DNA of 55,871 nt from Bdellovibrionales bacterium (GTDB lineage: Bacteria > Bdellovibrionota > Bdellovibrionia > Bdellovibrionales > UBA1609). Positions within the stretch are counted from its first letter, which is position 1; every line of letters begins with the position of its first letter. Below are positions 43,143 through 52,743 of the stretch, in pieces. The DNA is taken from positions 1 to 55,871 of the forward strand of contig JAKUPT010000008.1 in the NCBI GenBank assembly GCA_022450595.1. Reading direction: 5' to 3'. Under the pieces are notes generated by a model, which had not been told where the DNA came from, did no database searches, and worked only from the letters and a program-made list of their open reading frames with translations. A program made the position numbers and the translations under genes.

Positions 43143-45384
43143 AACGCTTATTTTTTTATGTATTTCTTTTCTCTCTTTAAATTTAATGGCTAAGCCTACG
43201 GCTTGTATATTCACCTTGAATTCAAAACATGAACCACGTTCTTTTAAAAACTATTTTGAAAAGCAAGGTGTTCATGTTGAAAATCCTGTTTCAACAGATC
43301 CCAGTAAAAAAACAGACATCACAGAGTTGTTTAAACGCTTTGTTGAGCAGAAAGCTAATAGTGGAGAAAAATGTGATCTTATAACTATATCTGGTCATCA
43401 CTCTGGTTCTTTTTGGGGAGATAATACTTTTGGGCAACTAGATTTAAAATCAATTTACGAAATGTCTTGTAATCCAAAGTACAAAGACTTCTTTAATAAC
43501 ATTAAGGCATGGTGGTTGCTTGGGTGCCAAACTGATGGCTTAAATGTTAAAAGTGCTGAGTCTGAAGCAGAAAGGCTTATGCAAGAGTGTGCGCGAGATC
43601 CAAATCCTCAATATTGTGACTTCTCTAATAATTTAATTCTTTATGGGGGACTTTTTGACAGTGACACTAATTACCTGTCGTCTCTTCAAGCCATTTCTCC
43701 AAAAGCTTATATGTTCGCATACACTAAAAAAGCTCCTTTAGACAGTCAAAGCTTGGATACTTTTGAAGTTCAATTTGAAAAAACCGCAAGTTTATTGCAA
43801 CAAGAGCTTAAGGCCTCAACCAGTGCACAAGATCTTTCTAACATAGTTGTTAGTGCTAATTCTGTTATTCATAAGTTGTTAAGTTCAAACAGTGATCGCT
43901 GTCAAAACTGTTCTACTGAAGATGAAGCTTTACAAAATGCGCTGGTTGAAGGGTGGGAAAGCCATCTTGGGGCTAGGTATCAGCCCAACACCATGACTCC
44001 ACTTAATCCAAATGCTCGCCAATGTAGCTATGATAATAAAACCCTGTTAGCACAAAAAGATATTTTAGCTTCTATAGATGAAAAAGAGCTGGCTCAATGT
44101 CATCATAATATTGACTGCTTACTTATGAATCAAATTGAAGGGCTACAGTGCAAACAGAATAAAACTAAAAACTGTAAAAACACTTATGATCGTGACACTT
44201 CTAAAGCTCTTTTAGATATTATTACTAACAGTAAAAATAAAAATGCAATTTCACTGCTGTCTAAATCTTTTAATAATGTTGAAGCACTTATACGAGAACT
44301 GCGAAGAACTGATCCTGGATATTGGAAAAACACCATTCGACCAATGCTTCAAGATAATTATAAAGGCAAGTCTGTATTAAAGCGATTTTTTGAAAGAAAA
44401 ATATCTCCAACTGAATCAGACTTCAAAGAGGAAGGCTTTGTTGAAACAACCTCTTTAAGAAAGATGGCCATATATACAGTTGAAAAGGCGATTTTAGAAG
44501 GTGCCTCAGTAGAAGTTGTTGATGAACATAGAAAAAATATTATTGCCGAAGTTAAGGGAATTTTAGGTAAAGAAAATATTCAAAAAATTGAGTTTGCTGA
44601 GTACCGTCAAGAATTAATTCGTTCACTTTATTATTCAGAAATTTTAGATGTTAATAATTTAACATCAGAGCTACCTCCTGGGATGGATTATAAAAATGGA
44701 GAGATTCGAGTTGAAGACACCAGCCAAATTGTTGGTATTATAGAGCATCTTTCAAATACAAACATTCCAGATTTAACTGAAGGTGACCGACAAAAAATTC
44801 TAGTTAATTTAATGGAGAAGTTACCAAGCTCTGAGTTGGATAAATTGAGCCGAAGGCAAAAAGTTGATTATAACAATGCTTTTGATACAGTCTATGACTC
44901 AGAATTAGTTCGTAAAAGAAATAAAATATTTATGCAAAAAAGAAGCTCTCAATCGGTATGGGGCATTGGAGGCTTTCTAGAAACAGCCTCTGGTAGTGAT
45001 ATAAATAAAGTTGTAAATGGGCTTGATGGCTCAAAACTTGGTTTTGGAGAAAAGCTCTTGTTGATTAGGTCTTTGCCTAAAATGTTGGAAAATCCGCAGT
45101 TGTCACAAAGTACTCCTAATATGGGACGACTTATTAACTCTGTTCGCTCTGACAGTTGGGGGGCTAGAGAAGACGCAATTCTATTTGCTGCATCTAATAG
45201 GTATGCCGACCCCATCCAAAGAGTCACATTTCAATTGCATTTAAAGGAAAAAATAAAGTCTGGTAAAAGAACATATACAAAAAATAGCATGGACGCATAT
45301 ATAGACCGACTTTCTATATCTGGGGCTGAAAAACAAAAATTAAAGAAAACCTACAGCGACTTAATTTTAGAAGCCCTAAACTAA
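43129..45384 (+). CDS. Exported protein with caspase-like (clan CD) His and Cys motifs
   Basis: About 752 aa. The N-terminus (MLKTLIFLCISFLSLNLMA) is a signal peptide. The first 200 residues have two motifs in caspase-like order: TISGHHSGSFWG with His codon at 43396-43398, and WWLLGCQTDG with Cys codon at 43525-43527, 43 residues apart. Both follow hydrophobic beta strands as in caspases, gingipains and CHAT proteases. Acidic and Cys-rich segments follow (CHHNIDCLLMNQIEGLQC), then a helical C-terminal half. GTG 43129 has AAGGA nine bases upstream; ATG 43135 is the alternative. Overlaps the thioesterase; the stop overlaps that of the convergent hflX. No named family recognised. Confidence 0.75.
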   Translation: MSMLKTLIFLCISFLSLNLMAKPTACIFTLNSKHEPRSFKNYFEKQGVHVENPVSTDPSKKTDITELFKRFVEQKANSGEKCDLITISGHHSGSFWGDNTFGQLDLKSIYEMSCNPKYKDFFNNIKAWWLLGCQTDGLNVKSAESEAERLMQECARDPNPQYCDFSNNLILYGGLFDSDTNYLSSLQAISPKAYMFAYTKKAPLDSQSLDTFEVQFEKTASLLQQELKASTSAQDLSNIVVSANSVIHKLLSSNSDRCQNCSTEDEALQNALVEGWESHLGARYQPNTMTPLNPNARQCSYDNKTLLAQKDILASIDEKELAQCHHNIDCLLMNQIEGLQCKQNKTKNCKNTYDRDTSKALLDIITNSKNKNAISLLSKSFNNVEALIRELRRTDPGYWKNTIRPMLQDNYKGKSVLKRFFERKISPTESDFKEEGFVETTSLRKMAIYTVEKAILEGASVEVVDEHRKNIIAEVKGILGKENIQKIEFAEYRQELIRSLYYSEILDVNNLTSELPPGMDYKNGEIRVEDTSQIVGIIEHLSNTNIPDLTEGDRQKILVNLMEKLPSSELDKLSRRQKVDYNNAFDTVYDSELVRKRNKIFMQKRSSQSVWGIGGFLETASGSDINKVVNGLDGSKLGFGEKLLLIRSLPKMLENPQLSQSTPNMGRLINSVRSDSWGAREDAILFAASNRYADPIQRVTFQLHLKEKIKSGKRTYTKNSMDAYIDRLSISGAEKQKLKKTYSDLILEALN

Positions 45385-46655
45385 TGCTTGTCTAAGAACT
45401 CACCCCATTTACTAACTTGTGCCTCTGTGAGTAGGGCTTTACAAACTGTGCCTGAACGTCCTTGTTCTGCATTTAAAACTTGAGCTTCGCGTTTTAAATC
45501 AAACAGTTTGTATTCATCGGCTTTTGGAAAAAATAAATCATACTCTTGTTTGAGAGACTGCACTTGGTCGGCCATGATTTTTTTTAACTGATGCAAGTTC
45601 TCGCCTTTTTGTGCCGAGATAAAAACACGAGGCGTTTGTTTGATTTGAAATTGTCTTTCAACAGGAGCTTGATCTAACTTATTGAACACATAAATTATTG
45701 GCTTTTTATCCCACTGAAGCTCTTGAATAATATTATCTACTACATCTATGTGGGTTTGCATCTGTGGATTTGATAGATCAATGACATGTAAAAGTATGTC
45801 AGCCTCGCCAGACTCTTCTAAAGTGGCTTTAAAGGCTTCAATCAGATTAGGAGGAAGCTTTCTGATAAACCCCACAGTGTCTGTAATAATAGCTTCCCCC
45901 ACTTCGTTGAGATGAAGCTTTCTGGTGGTAGGGTCTAATGTGGCAAACACTTGATCTTTGGCCACCACGTCAGATTGAGTTAAGGCATTTAGTATTGTGC
46001 TCTTGCCGGCATTGGTATAGCCAATCAGGGCAAAACTTGGGACATTGAATTTCTGTCGTTGAGATCGGTGCTGTTTACGGTGCTTTTTAACCTCATCAAG
46101 TTTCTTTTTAATGGCTTGCACACGGTCACGAATTCTTCGTCGGTCCAATTCAAGAGCGGTTTCACCAGGGCCTCTAGTGCCAATACCACCACCTTGTCTA
46201 GACAGGGAGCCAAGCCACCCACCAACCATTCGTGGAAGCTGGTCCATCATTTGCGCCAATTCCACTTGAAGCTTACCCTCATAGGTTTGTGCTCTTTGTG
46301 CGAAAATATCTAAAATCAGCTGACTGCGATCTAGTATTCGAACGTCTTTCCATTCTTGAGAGAGGTTTTTAGCCTGAACCCCACTAATTTGGTGGTCCAC
46401 AATCACAAGAGTGGCGCCAGTCTCTTCAATTAGTTTTTTGACTTCCTGAACTTTACCCTTACCTAATAGGGTGGAAGGTGTGTACTTTTCTAAAAGTTGA
46501 GTGAGGCTTGCAACCACCTCACCACCTGCGGAATAAACCAACTCTTCGAGCTCTGACAGGCTCTCTTTGATCTCAACTAGGTCTTCTGTCTTAAGTCCTA
46601 CACCAACAACAATAGCTTTTTCGTTAGTGGCTTTAGGACTTTGATTCATTTTCAT
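45381..46655 (-). CDS. hflX: GTPase HflX
   Basis: Ribosome-associated GTPase that rescues or splits stalled 70S ribosomes. The N-terminal HflX domain has STLLGKGKVQEV and ILDRSQLILDIFAQRA; QGGGIGTRGPGETALELDRRRI is the family hallmark; the G domain has GYTNAGKST, DTVGFI and NKLD. Start ATG 46655 has GAGG nine bases upstream; TTG 46670 overlaps that site. It overlaps the end of maeB by 23 nt. Confidence 0.96.
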   Translation of the reverse strand: MKMNQSPKATNEKAIVVGVGLKTEDLVEIKESLSELEELVYSAGGEVVASLTQLLEKYTPSTLLGKGKVQEVKKLIEETGATLVIVDHQISGVQAKNLSQEWKDVRILDRSQLILDIFAQRAQTYEGKLQVELAQMMDQLPRMVGGWLGSLSRQGGGIGTRGPGETALELDRRRIRDRVQAIKKKLDEVKKHRKQHRSQRQKFNVPSFALIGYTNAGKSTILNALTQSDVVAKDQVFATLDPTTRKLHLNEVGEAIITDTVGFIRKLPPNLIEAFKATLEESGEADILLHVIDLSNPQMQTHIDVVDNIIQELQWDKKPIIYVFNKLDQAPVERQFQIKQTPRVFISAQKGENLHQLKKIMADQVQSLKQEYDLFFPKADEYKLFDLKREAQVLNAEQGRSGTVCKALLTEAQVSKWGEFLDKH

Positions 46656-48918
46656 AAGCTTGGGCCTCAAGTGCAGTCATTACTACTGTGTTAATTATGT
46701 CGTCCACAGTACATGTTCTTTGTAGCACATTGGCTGGTTTTTTTACACCCATCAAAAATGGTCCCATAACCTCGCCGCCGCCTAATTGTTGTAAAAGCTT
46801 GTAGCTGATGTTACCAGAGTCAAGATTGGGGAAAATTAAAATATTAGCACCATTTTTTAATTCACAGAATGGGAAAATTCGCTCAACAATTTCGGGGTTA
46901 ACAGCCGTGTCGGCTTGCATCTCGCCATCCACATTTAAAGTCGGATACCTTTCTTTGACAAGTCTTGTGGCCTCTCTCATCTTTTCGGGGTTGGTATTTT
47001 TGCCTGAAAAGTTTGAGTAGCTAAGCATTGCAATATGTGGCTCAATTTTAAAATAACGAGCCACTCTTGAGGCGTGGACTGCGATAGTAGCAAGCTGTTC
47101 TGCAGTGGGTTCAATGTTTACAGTGGTGTCTGCAAAAAATAACATTTTGTCTTTAATCAAAACAATATTTAATCCCGAAGCGGTTTTTCTCGCACCAGTT
47201 CCTACAACTTGTAAAATAGGCCGTACACTTTCAACGTAATTTCTAGTGGCCCCACAGACGATACCATCGGCATGACCTTTATGAAGCATCATAGAGCCAA
47301 AATAAAAAGGATCAGCAATTAATCGTTCGGCTTCCGCATGTAGTATACCTTTTCTTTTTTTAAGCTCATAAAACTCATCAACATACTTACTAAAGTTTTC
47401 ATGACAAGAGGGATGAATGATTGGAATGTTTTTAAGGCTCTCAAGTTCGAGTTCATCAATTTTTTCTTTAATTTGATCTTCATAGCCAAGTAGAATAGGG
47501 TTTGCCACGCCTTCGTAAACAATGGTGTTAAGGGCTTTTAAGATTTTTGAGCTACGACCTTCTGGGAATAAAATAGTTGGCACATCTTTACCTGTGGCTT
47601 TGGCTTGATGTTTAACACGGTTAATGATGGTTCTCACAAATCCACGTCGAAATCCTTGCATGGCCTCTAAGCGCTCAACATAACTTTCAAAGTTTTCTAT
47701 GGGCTTTTGTGCCACACCTGAATCCATAGCCGCTTGTGCCACCCTTGGAGCCACGCGCATAAGGACGCGTGAGTCAAAAGGCTTTGGAATGATGTAATTA
47801 GGACCAAAGAAAAACTTCTTATTGTCGTAGGCTTCCGACACGCTCTCGGGCACATCTTCTCTTGCAAGTTCTGCAAGAGCCTCCACAGCCGCAAGCTTCA
47901 TCTCTTCATTGATTTGAGTGGCTCTAACGTCTAAAGCTCCTCTGAAAATTGATGGAAAGCCCAATACGTTATTGACCTGGTTTGGAAAGTCACTGCGGCC
48001 GGTGGCAATAATTACATCGTCACGAATTTCTTTCGCCAAGTTTGGATTTATTTCAGGTTCAGGGTTGGCCATGGCAAAAACAATGGGGTTTTTAGCCATG
48101 GAAAGTAGCATATCCTTGTCTAAGATATTACCCACACTTAAACCTATAAAACAGTCAGAGTCTTTTAAGGCATCTGTTAAAGTTCTGTTTTTTGTTTTAA
48201 CAGCAAACTCTTGTTTGTATTTATTCATACCTTTTTCACGGCCTTCATAAATAACACCGCTTGAATCACAAAGTGTGATGTTGGCTTTTTTCACACCTAG
48301 CTGATGAAGAATTTTTGCACATGCTATAGAAGCCGCTCCGGCTCCATTAAACACTACTTTCGTGTTTTTTATTTTGCGCTTTGTAATATGACAGGCATTA
48401 ATAAAAGCCGCAGCTGTAATGATCGCCGTTCCGTGTTGATCATCGTGGAAAACCGGAATGTTCATTTGCTTTTTAAGTTGCTCTTCCACTTCAAAACATT
48501 CAGGGGCTTTAATATCTTCTAAATTAATGCCGCCAAAAGTGGGCTCTAGAGCTTTTACTGCAGCTACAAACTCATCCGTAGTGTCGGCATTAAGTTCAAG
48601 ATCAAAAACATCAATTCCGGCAAACTGTTTGAAAAGCACGCCTTTGCCTTCCATTACAGGTTTACCAGCAAGGGGGCCGATATTTCCAAGGCCAAGAACA
48701 GCCGTTCCATTTGTCACAACCGCGACAAGGTTACCTTTAGTTGTGTACTCAAAAGCTTTTAAAGGATCTTTTGCAATTTCATTACAAGGAGCTGCAACCC
48801 CTGGGGAGTAGGCTAGCGATAGGGCGTATTCTGTGTTGCATTCTTTACTGGAGTTAACGTCAACTTTACCGGGCTTTCCCTTAGAGTGATAAATCAGTGA
48901 CTCTTTATAAATGTCCAT
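46633..48918 (-). CDS. maeB: NADP-dependent malic enzyme with C-terminal phosphotransacetylase-like domain
   Basis: Oxidative decarboxylation of malate to pyruvate. The malic domain (about 1-420) has [34 protein letters not shown] and the HDDQHGTAI segment; the NAD(P) region [15 protein letters not shown] follows. The last 330 residues are a PTA-like domain, as in E. coli MaeB, thought to bind acetyl-CoA as a regulator. 761 aa, normal. AAAAGGA precedes the ATG. Divergent from the beta-oxidation genes. Confidence 0.97.
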   Translation of the reverse strand: MDIYKESLIYHSKGKPGKVDVNSSKECNTEYALSLAYSPGVAAPCNEIAKDPLKAFEYTTKGNLVAVVTNGTAVLGLGNIGPLAGKPVMEGKGVLFKQFAGIDVFDLELNADTTDEFVAAVKALEPTFGGINLEDIKAPECFEVEEQLKKQMNIPVFHDDQHGTAIITAAAFINACHITKRKIKNTKVVFNGAGAASIACAKILHQLGVKKANITLCDSSGVIYEGREKGMNKYKQEFAVKTKNRTLTDALKDSDCFIGLSVGNILDKDMLLSMAKNPIVFAMANPEPEINPNLAKEIRDDVIIATGRSDFPNQVNNVLGFPSIFRGALDVRATQINEEMKLAAVEALAELAREDVPESVSEAYDNKKFFFGPNYIIPKPFDSRVLMRVAPRVAQAAMDSGVAQKPIENFESYVERLEAMQGFRRGFVRTIINRVKHQAKATGKDVPTILFPEGRSSKILKALNTIVYEGVANPILLGYEDQIKEKIDELELESLKNIPIIHPSCHENFSKYVDEFYELKKRKGILHAEAERLIADPFYFGSMMLHKGHADGIVCGATRNYVESVRPILQVVGTGARKTASGLNIVLIKDKMLFFADTTVNIEPTAEQLATIAVHASRVARYFKIEPHIAMLSYSNFSGKNTNPEKMREATRLVKERYPTLNVDGEMQADTAVNPEIVERIFPFCELKNGANILIFPNLDSGNISYKLLQQLGGGEVMGPFLMGVKKPANVLQRTCTVDDIINTVVMTALEAQAYENESKS

Positions 48919-49027
48919 AAATATTCATCCTTTTATACTAAAATTTAAGGGCCCGATATTATCAATGCTGAAGAGCAGGAACAACGTTTAGTTGTGATTG
49001 TGTTGACGCGGTCATGAATGGCTCCCT

Positions 49028-49046
49028 CATTGACTTTAGGTCAATG
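49028..49046. promoter_or_regulatory. Perfect 7-bp hairpin or operator upstream of the thiolase gene
   Basis: CATTGAC and GTCAATG are perfect inverted arms around TTTAG, 53 nt before the thiolase ATG, in the region shared with the divergent maeB. It is a good candidate for a repressor site acting on fatty-acid degradation. Confidence 0.4.
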
Positions 49047-49098
49047 CGGATGCAATTTATATAGTGATCAACTTAATATTACACACCTGGGGGCCCTC

Positions 49099-50388
49099 AT
49101 GAGCGATAACGACGTAGTTATAGTAGGTGGAGTCAGAACTCCATTTGCCAAAGCTGGAAGCAAATTAAAAGATGTTCACCCTGTTGATTTAGGTCAAACA
49201 GCACTTAAACAACTACTTGCAGAAGTTGACATCGATGTGAATGAAATCGATGAAGTGATAATTGGAAATACCGGAAATCCCTCGGATGCAGCTAATATAT
49301 CACGTGTGATTGCTTTAAGATCAGGAATACCTCAAAAAACCTCTTGTTACACTGTGCATAGAAACTGCGCTTCGGCTTTAGAAAGCATCACTTCTGGATT
49401 TGATAAAATCAAATCAGGAACAATGGATGTGGTTGTCGCCGGTGGAACTGAAAGCATGTCACAAATGCCGCTACTTTTTTCAAAACAGTTTCAAGATTTA
49501 TTTTCAGAATTTGCCTTTGCAAAAAGCATGGGGCAAAGAATGGCCGCTTTAAAAAAATTAAAATTAAAGTACTTAAAACCACGCATTTCAGTGATGGAAG
49601 GCTTAACGGACCCCTTTAGTGGAATCAATATGGGGCAAACTGCTGAAATTTTAGCCAAAGAATTTTCAATCTCTAGACAAGAGCAAGACGAATATGCGGC
49701 TGAAAGTCACAATAAAGCTGTTAAAGCCAAAGACAAATTGGCAGAAGAAATCACCCCAGTGTTTTTACCGCCAAAATACAAAGATGTGGTGAGTGAAGAC
49801 ATCGGCCCAAGAGAAGGTCAGAGTGTTGAAAAGCTTGCTAAACTTAAACCATACTTCGACAGAAAATTTGGTAGTATTACTGTCGGAAATGCCTGTCCTA
49901 TTACTGACGGTGCTGCCATGGTGATGCTAATGAGTCGTAAAAAAGCCAATGAATTAGGTTTAAAGCCCATAGCTACCATTAAGGGTTATGGCTTTGCCGG
50001 TCTTGATCCAAAGCGTATGGGGCTAGGTCCTGTGTACTCCACACCAATTGCATTAAAGCGAGCTGGTGTTAACTTTAAAGACATTGGACTGATTGAATTA
50101 AATGAAGCCTTTGCAGCTCAAGTATTAGCCTGTACTAAAGCTATGGCCGACAAAGACTACTGTAAGAAAAACCTAGGTCTTGATGAAGCCATTGGTGAGG
50201 TTGATATGTCAAAGCTTAATGTGAACGGTGGAGCTATAGCTTTAGGGCATCCTGTTGGCGCCACAGGCACACGAATTGTTTTAACTTTAATGAAAGAAAT
50301 GCAACGTCGTAAGGAACAATATGGGCTTGCCACTCTTTGTATTGGTGGTGGACAAGGCGGAGCCATTGTTCTTGAAAGAGAGGCCTAA
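49099..50388 (+). CDS. Acetyl-CoA C-acyltransferase (beta-oxidation thiolase, FadA/FadI type)
   Basis: Thiolytic cleavage of 3-ketoacyl-CoA. VIVGGVRTPFAKAGSKLKD opens the protein; the nucleophile is the Cys in HRNCASALES, GHPVGATGTR and CIGGGQGG hold the catalytic His and second Cys. ATG 49099 gives 429 aa, the usual size; the frame upstream to 49018 adds 27 unlikely residues. GGGGG precedes the start. The insertion after SMSQMP fits the FadI/trifunctional-beta branch. Two nt before the next gene, with which it should form a complex. Confidence 0.94.
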   Translation: MSDNDVVIVGGVRTPFAKAGSKLKDVHPVDLGQTALKQLLAEVDIDVNEIDEVIIGNTGNPSDAANISRVIALRSGIPQKTSCYTVHRNCASALESITSGFDKIKSGTMDVVVAGGTESMSQMPLLFSKQFQDLFSEFAFAKSMGQRMAALKKLKLKYLKPRISVMEGLTDPFSGINMGQTAEILAKEFSISRQEQDEYAAESHNKAVKAKDKLAEEITPVFLPPKYKDVVSEDIGPREGQSVEKLAKLKPYFDRKFGSITVGNACPITDGAAMVMLMSRKKANELGLKPIATIKGYGFAGLDPKRMGLGPVYSTPIALKRAGVNFKDIGLIELNEAFAAQVLACTKAMADKDYCKKNLGLDEAIGEVDMSKLNVNGGAIALGHPVGATGTRIVLTLMKEMQRRKEQYGLATLCIGGGQGGAIVLEREA

Positions 50389-50390
50389 TT

Positions 50391-52538
50391 ATGAGCATTC
50401 AAGAAAGTATTCAAATTAAAAAAGTCGAAGACAATATTGCCTATGTAGAATTGGATCTTGTAGGGGAAAAAGTGAACAAACTCTCTTCTCCTGTGATGGA
50501 AAGATTACGTGAAGTGATTGAAGAGTTAAAATCATCTTCTTACAAGGCAGTAGTTTTAATCTCTAAAAAGAAAAATATTTTTATTGCTGGTGCAGATATT
50601 GAAGAGATTAAGAAGATGAATAAAAAAGAAGATTTTATGGATGCTGTAACTAAAGCTCATGAAATCATTAATGCTTGGGAAGATCTTCCGATGCCAACAC
50701 TGGCAGCAATCAATGGAGCCTGCTTGGGTGGAGGATGTGAATTGTCGCTAGCCTGTGACTATCGTATTGCCACGGATTCAAAGTCATTACGCATTGGCCT
50801 TCCTGAAGTTCAATTAGGTATTATACCTGGTTTTGGTGGATGTATAAGGATGCCAAGACTTATTGGTTTGCCAAACAGTTTGGATATTATTTTAGCTGGG
50901 AAGTCCGTAGACTCCCGAAAAGCGGAGAAAATTGGTTTGATCGACAAGCAAGTTCCAGAAGCTTTGTTTGAAGAGACGGTGAAGAGCTTTGCTCAAGATA
51001 TGGCCTCTGGAAAAAAATCAAAGCGAAAGACTTACTTTAAACCAAAGTCCATGATGGATAGCTTTTTACACTCATTTGCTGGTCGCCCTGTGGTTTTTAA
51101 ACAAGCAAAAAAAACAGTGATGAAACAATCAAAAGGTTTTTATCCTGCTCCATTAAAAGCACTTGAAGTGATTAAATCCACATATGGTTTTTCTAACAGA
51201 CAAAGAGCTCTTATTACAGAAGCCAACGGATTTTGTGAGGTGGCTGTAACAGATGTGAGTAAGCATCTTATAAACTTATTTTTTGTTTTAGAAAATGTAA
51301 AAAAACAAACCGGTGTTGAAGCAGATGTAGAGTTTAACAAAGTTCAAAGCATGGGTGTTTTAGGTGCCGGTGTTATGGGTGGTGGAATTGCCTACGTTGG
51401 TGCGGATAAAGGCGTGAGTGTTCGGATGAAAGATATTAATAATGATGCTCTTTCTAAAGGATTTAAAGCAGCCCGTGACATTTGGAATAAAAAGTTAAAG
51501 CGCAAGCGTTTAACTAAATATGAACTGGCTCAAAAAGAAAGTTTGATCTCTGGCACGTTAGATTATTCAGGCTTTAAATCTTTAGATCTAGTGGTTGAAG
51601 CCATTGTTGAAGACATGAACATAAAAAAGAAAGTCATTGAAGAGACAGCTAAGCACTGCAAAGAGGATTGCATTATAGCGACAAACACCTCCTCATTAAG
51701 CGTAACTGAAATGGCGGAAGCTCATCCAAAGCCTGAGCTTTTTGCTGGCATGCACTTTTTTAACCCAGTTGATAAAATGCCATTGGTGGAAGTCATTAAA
51801 GGGCCAAAAACCTCTGATTCCACTGTGGCCTCAATTTTTGAACTCTCAAAAAGAATGGGTAAAACTCCAATTGTTGTAAAAGACGGACCCGGCTTTTTAG
51901 TTAACAGACTGTTGCTTCCTTTACTTGCAGAGGCTCTGTACTTTTTAGAAGAGGGTTGTGATATAGCAACTGTTGATAAGTACTACACTCATACTTTTGG
52001 GCTTCCTATGGGGCCTTTCAGACTTATGGATGAAGTGGGTCTTGATGTTTGTATTAAGGTGCTTAAGATTTTCAAAAAAGCTCTAGGTGAGAGAGTTGAA
52101 GTCTCTGACTTGGCCGAAAAACTTGCCGGCACGGACCGCTTAGGTAAAAAGAACTCTAAAGGCTTTTATAATTATGATGAAAAAGGCAAAGAGACCTCTG
52201 TTGATAACAGTGTTTATGCAGACTTAGGGCTCAGTTCTCCAAGTGGCAGCATCACTTCCAAAGAGGCCATTGAGCGTGGAATATTCTTAATGATTAACGA
52301 AGCCTCTCGTGTACTCTTTGAAGACCATATTGTGGAAAAACCTGAAGACGTTGATCTTGGTATGATTATGGGAACCGGCTTTCCACCATTTAGAGGAGGC
52401 CTACTGCGCTACGCCGACTCTCTAGGTGCTGAGTACGTAGTTCAAGAGTTAGAGCAATACGCCACCAAATGCGGCCCACGCTTTAAACCTTGCCAGTCCC
52501 TAGTAAACCTAGCCAACGCCAAAAAGTCCTTCTACTAA
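50391..52538 (+). CDS. Multifunctional fatty-acid oxidation alpha subunit (enoyl-CoA hydratase / 3-hydroxyacyl-CoA dehydrogenase, FadJ-like)
   Basis: 715 aa. The N-terminal crotonase domain has IFIAGADIEEIK and the oxyanion GACLGGGCELSLACDYRIA with PEVQLGIIPGFGG. The dehydrogenase domain starts at LGAGVMGGGIAYV, with ATNTSSLSV, GMHFFNPVDKMPLVEV and the C-terminal GTGFPPFRGG. This is the FadJ/FadB architecture. Paired with the thiolase upstream. Confidence 0.95.
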   Translation: MSIQESIQIKKVEDNIAYVELDLVGEKVNKLSSPVMERLREVIEELKSSSYKAVVLISKKKNIFIAGADIEEIKKMNKKEDFMDAVTKAHEIINAWEDLPMPTLAAINGACLGGGCELSLACDYRIATDSKSLRIGLPEVQLGIIPGFGGCIRMPRLIGLPNSLDIILAGKSVDSRKAEKIGLIDKQVPEALFEETVKSFAQDMASGKKSKRKTYFKPKSMMDSFLHSFAGRPVVFKQAKKTVMKQSKGFYPAPLKALEVIKSTYGFSNRQRALITEANGFCEVAVTDVSKHLINLFFVLENVKKQTGVEADVEFNKVQSMGVLGAGVMGGGIAYVGADKGVSVRMKDINNDALSKGFKAARDIWNKKLKRKRLTKYELAQKESLISGTLDYSGFKSLDLVVEAIVEDMNIKKKVIEETAKHCKEDCIIATNTSSLSVTEMAEAHPKPELFAGMHFFNPVDKMPLVEVIKGPKTSDSTVASIFELSKRMGKTPIVVKDGPGFLVNRLLLPLLAEALYFLEEGCDIATVDKYYTHTFGLPMGPFRLMDEVGLDVCIKVLKIFKKALGERVEVSDLAEKLAGTDRLGKKNSKGFYNYDEKGKETSVDNSVYADLGLSSPSGSITSKEAIERGIFLMINEASRVLFEDHIVEKPEDVDLGMIMGTGFPPFRGGLLRYADSLGAEYVVQELEQYATKCGPRFKPCQSLVNLANAKKSFY

Positions 52539-52567
52539 GCAAGGACTCACATCCCATGCGTCGTCCC

Positions 52568-52650
52568 AAAAGGTACGGACTACCTTTTTCTGCTCCGTAC
52601 CAAAAGGTACGGACTACCGCAGTCCGGACTACCGCAGTCCGCACCTTTTG
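52568..52650. repeat. Hairpin repeat cluster (GGTACGGACTACC family)
   Basis: First unit at 52568-52589: arms AAAAGGTA and TACCTTTT around CGGAC, then an extra T, which could also terminate the fadJ transcript. Second unit at 52601-52650: outer arms CAAAAGGT and ACCTTTTG enclose two direct 15-bp hairpins GGACTACCGCAGTCC (52611-52625, 52626-52640), giving a three-way junction. Related element at 55375-55466. Confidence 0.85.
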
Positions 52651-52690
52651 TGGTTAGTGTAAATATGCTGATCAATGAGGGGAAAAATTT

Positions 52691-52715
52691 CATCCTGACA
52701 TCCGGCTCTAGGATG
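52691..52715 (+). promoter_or_regulatory. Small hairpin in the alaA leader
   Basis: CATCCT and AGGATG form a 6-bp stem with a 13-nt loop, 28 nt before the ATG of alaA. A possible operator or leader structure; no other support. Confidence 0.25.
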
Positions 52716-52743
52716 GCTAATTTCTGCGTGATATAAGGGTTTT

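Noticed and set aside
47918-48811. Plus-strand frames across maeB
   Set aside because: They are out-of-frame shadows of a strongly supported gene on the other strand.
49014-49031. Sigma-54-like TGGCTCC-CTCA-TTGAC before the thiolase gene
   Set aside because: The -24 is weak and the -12 GC is GA; the inverted repeat at 49028 is a better reading.
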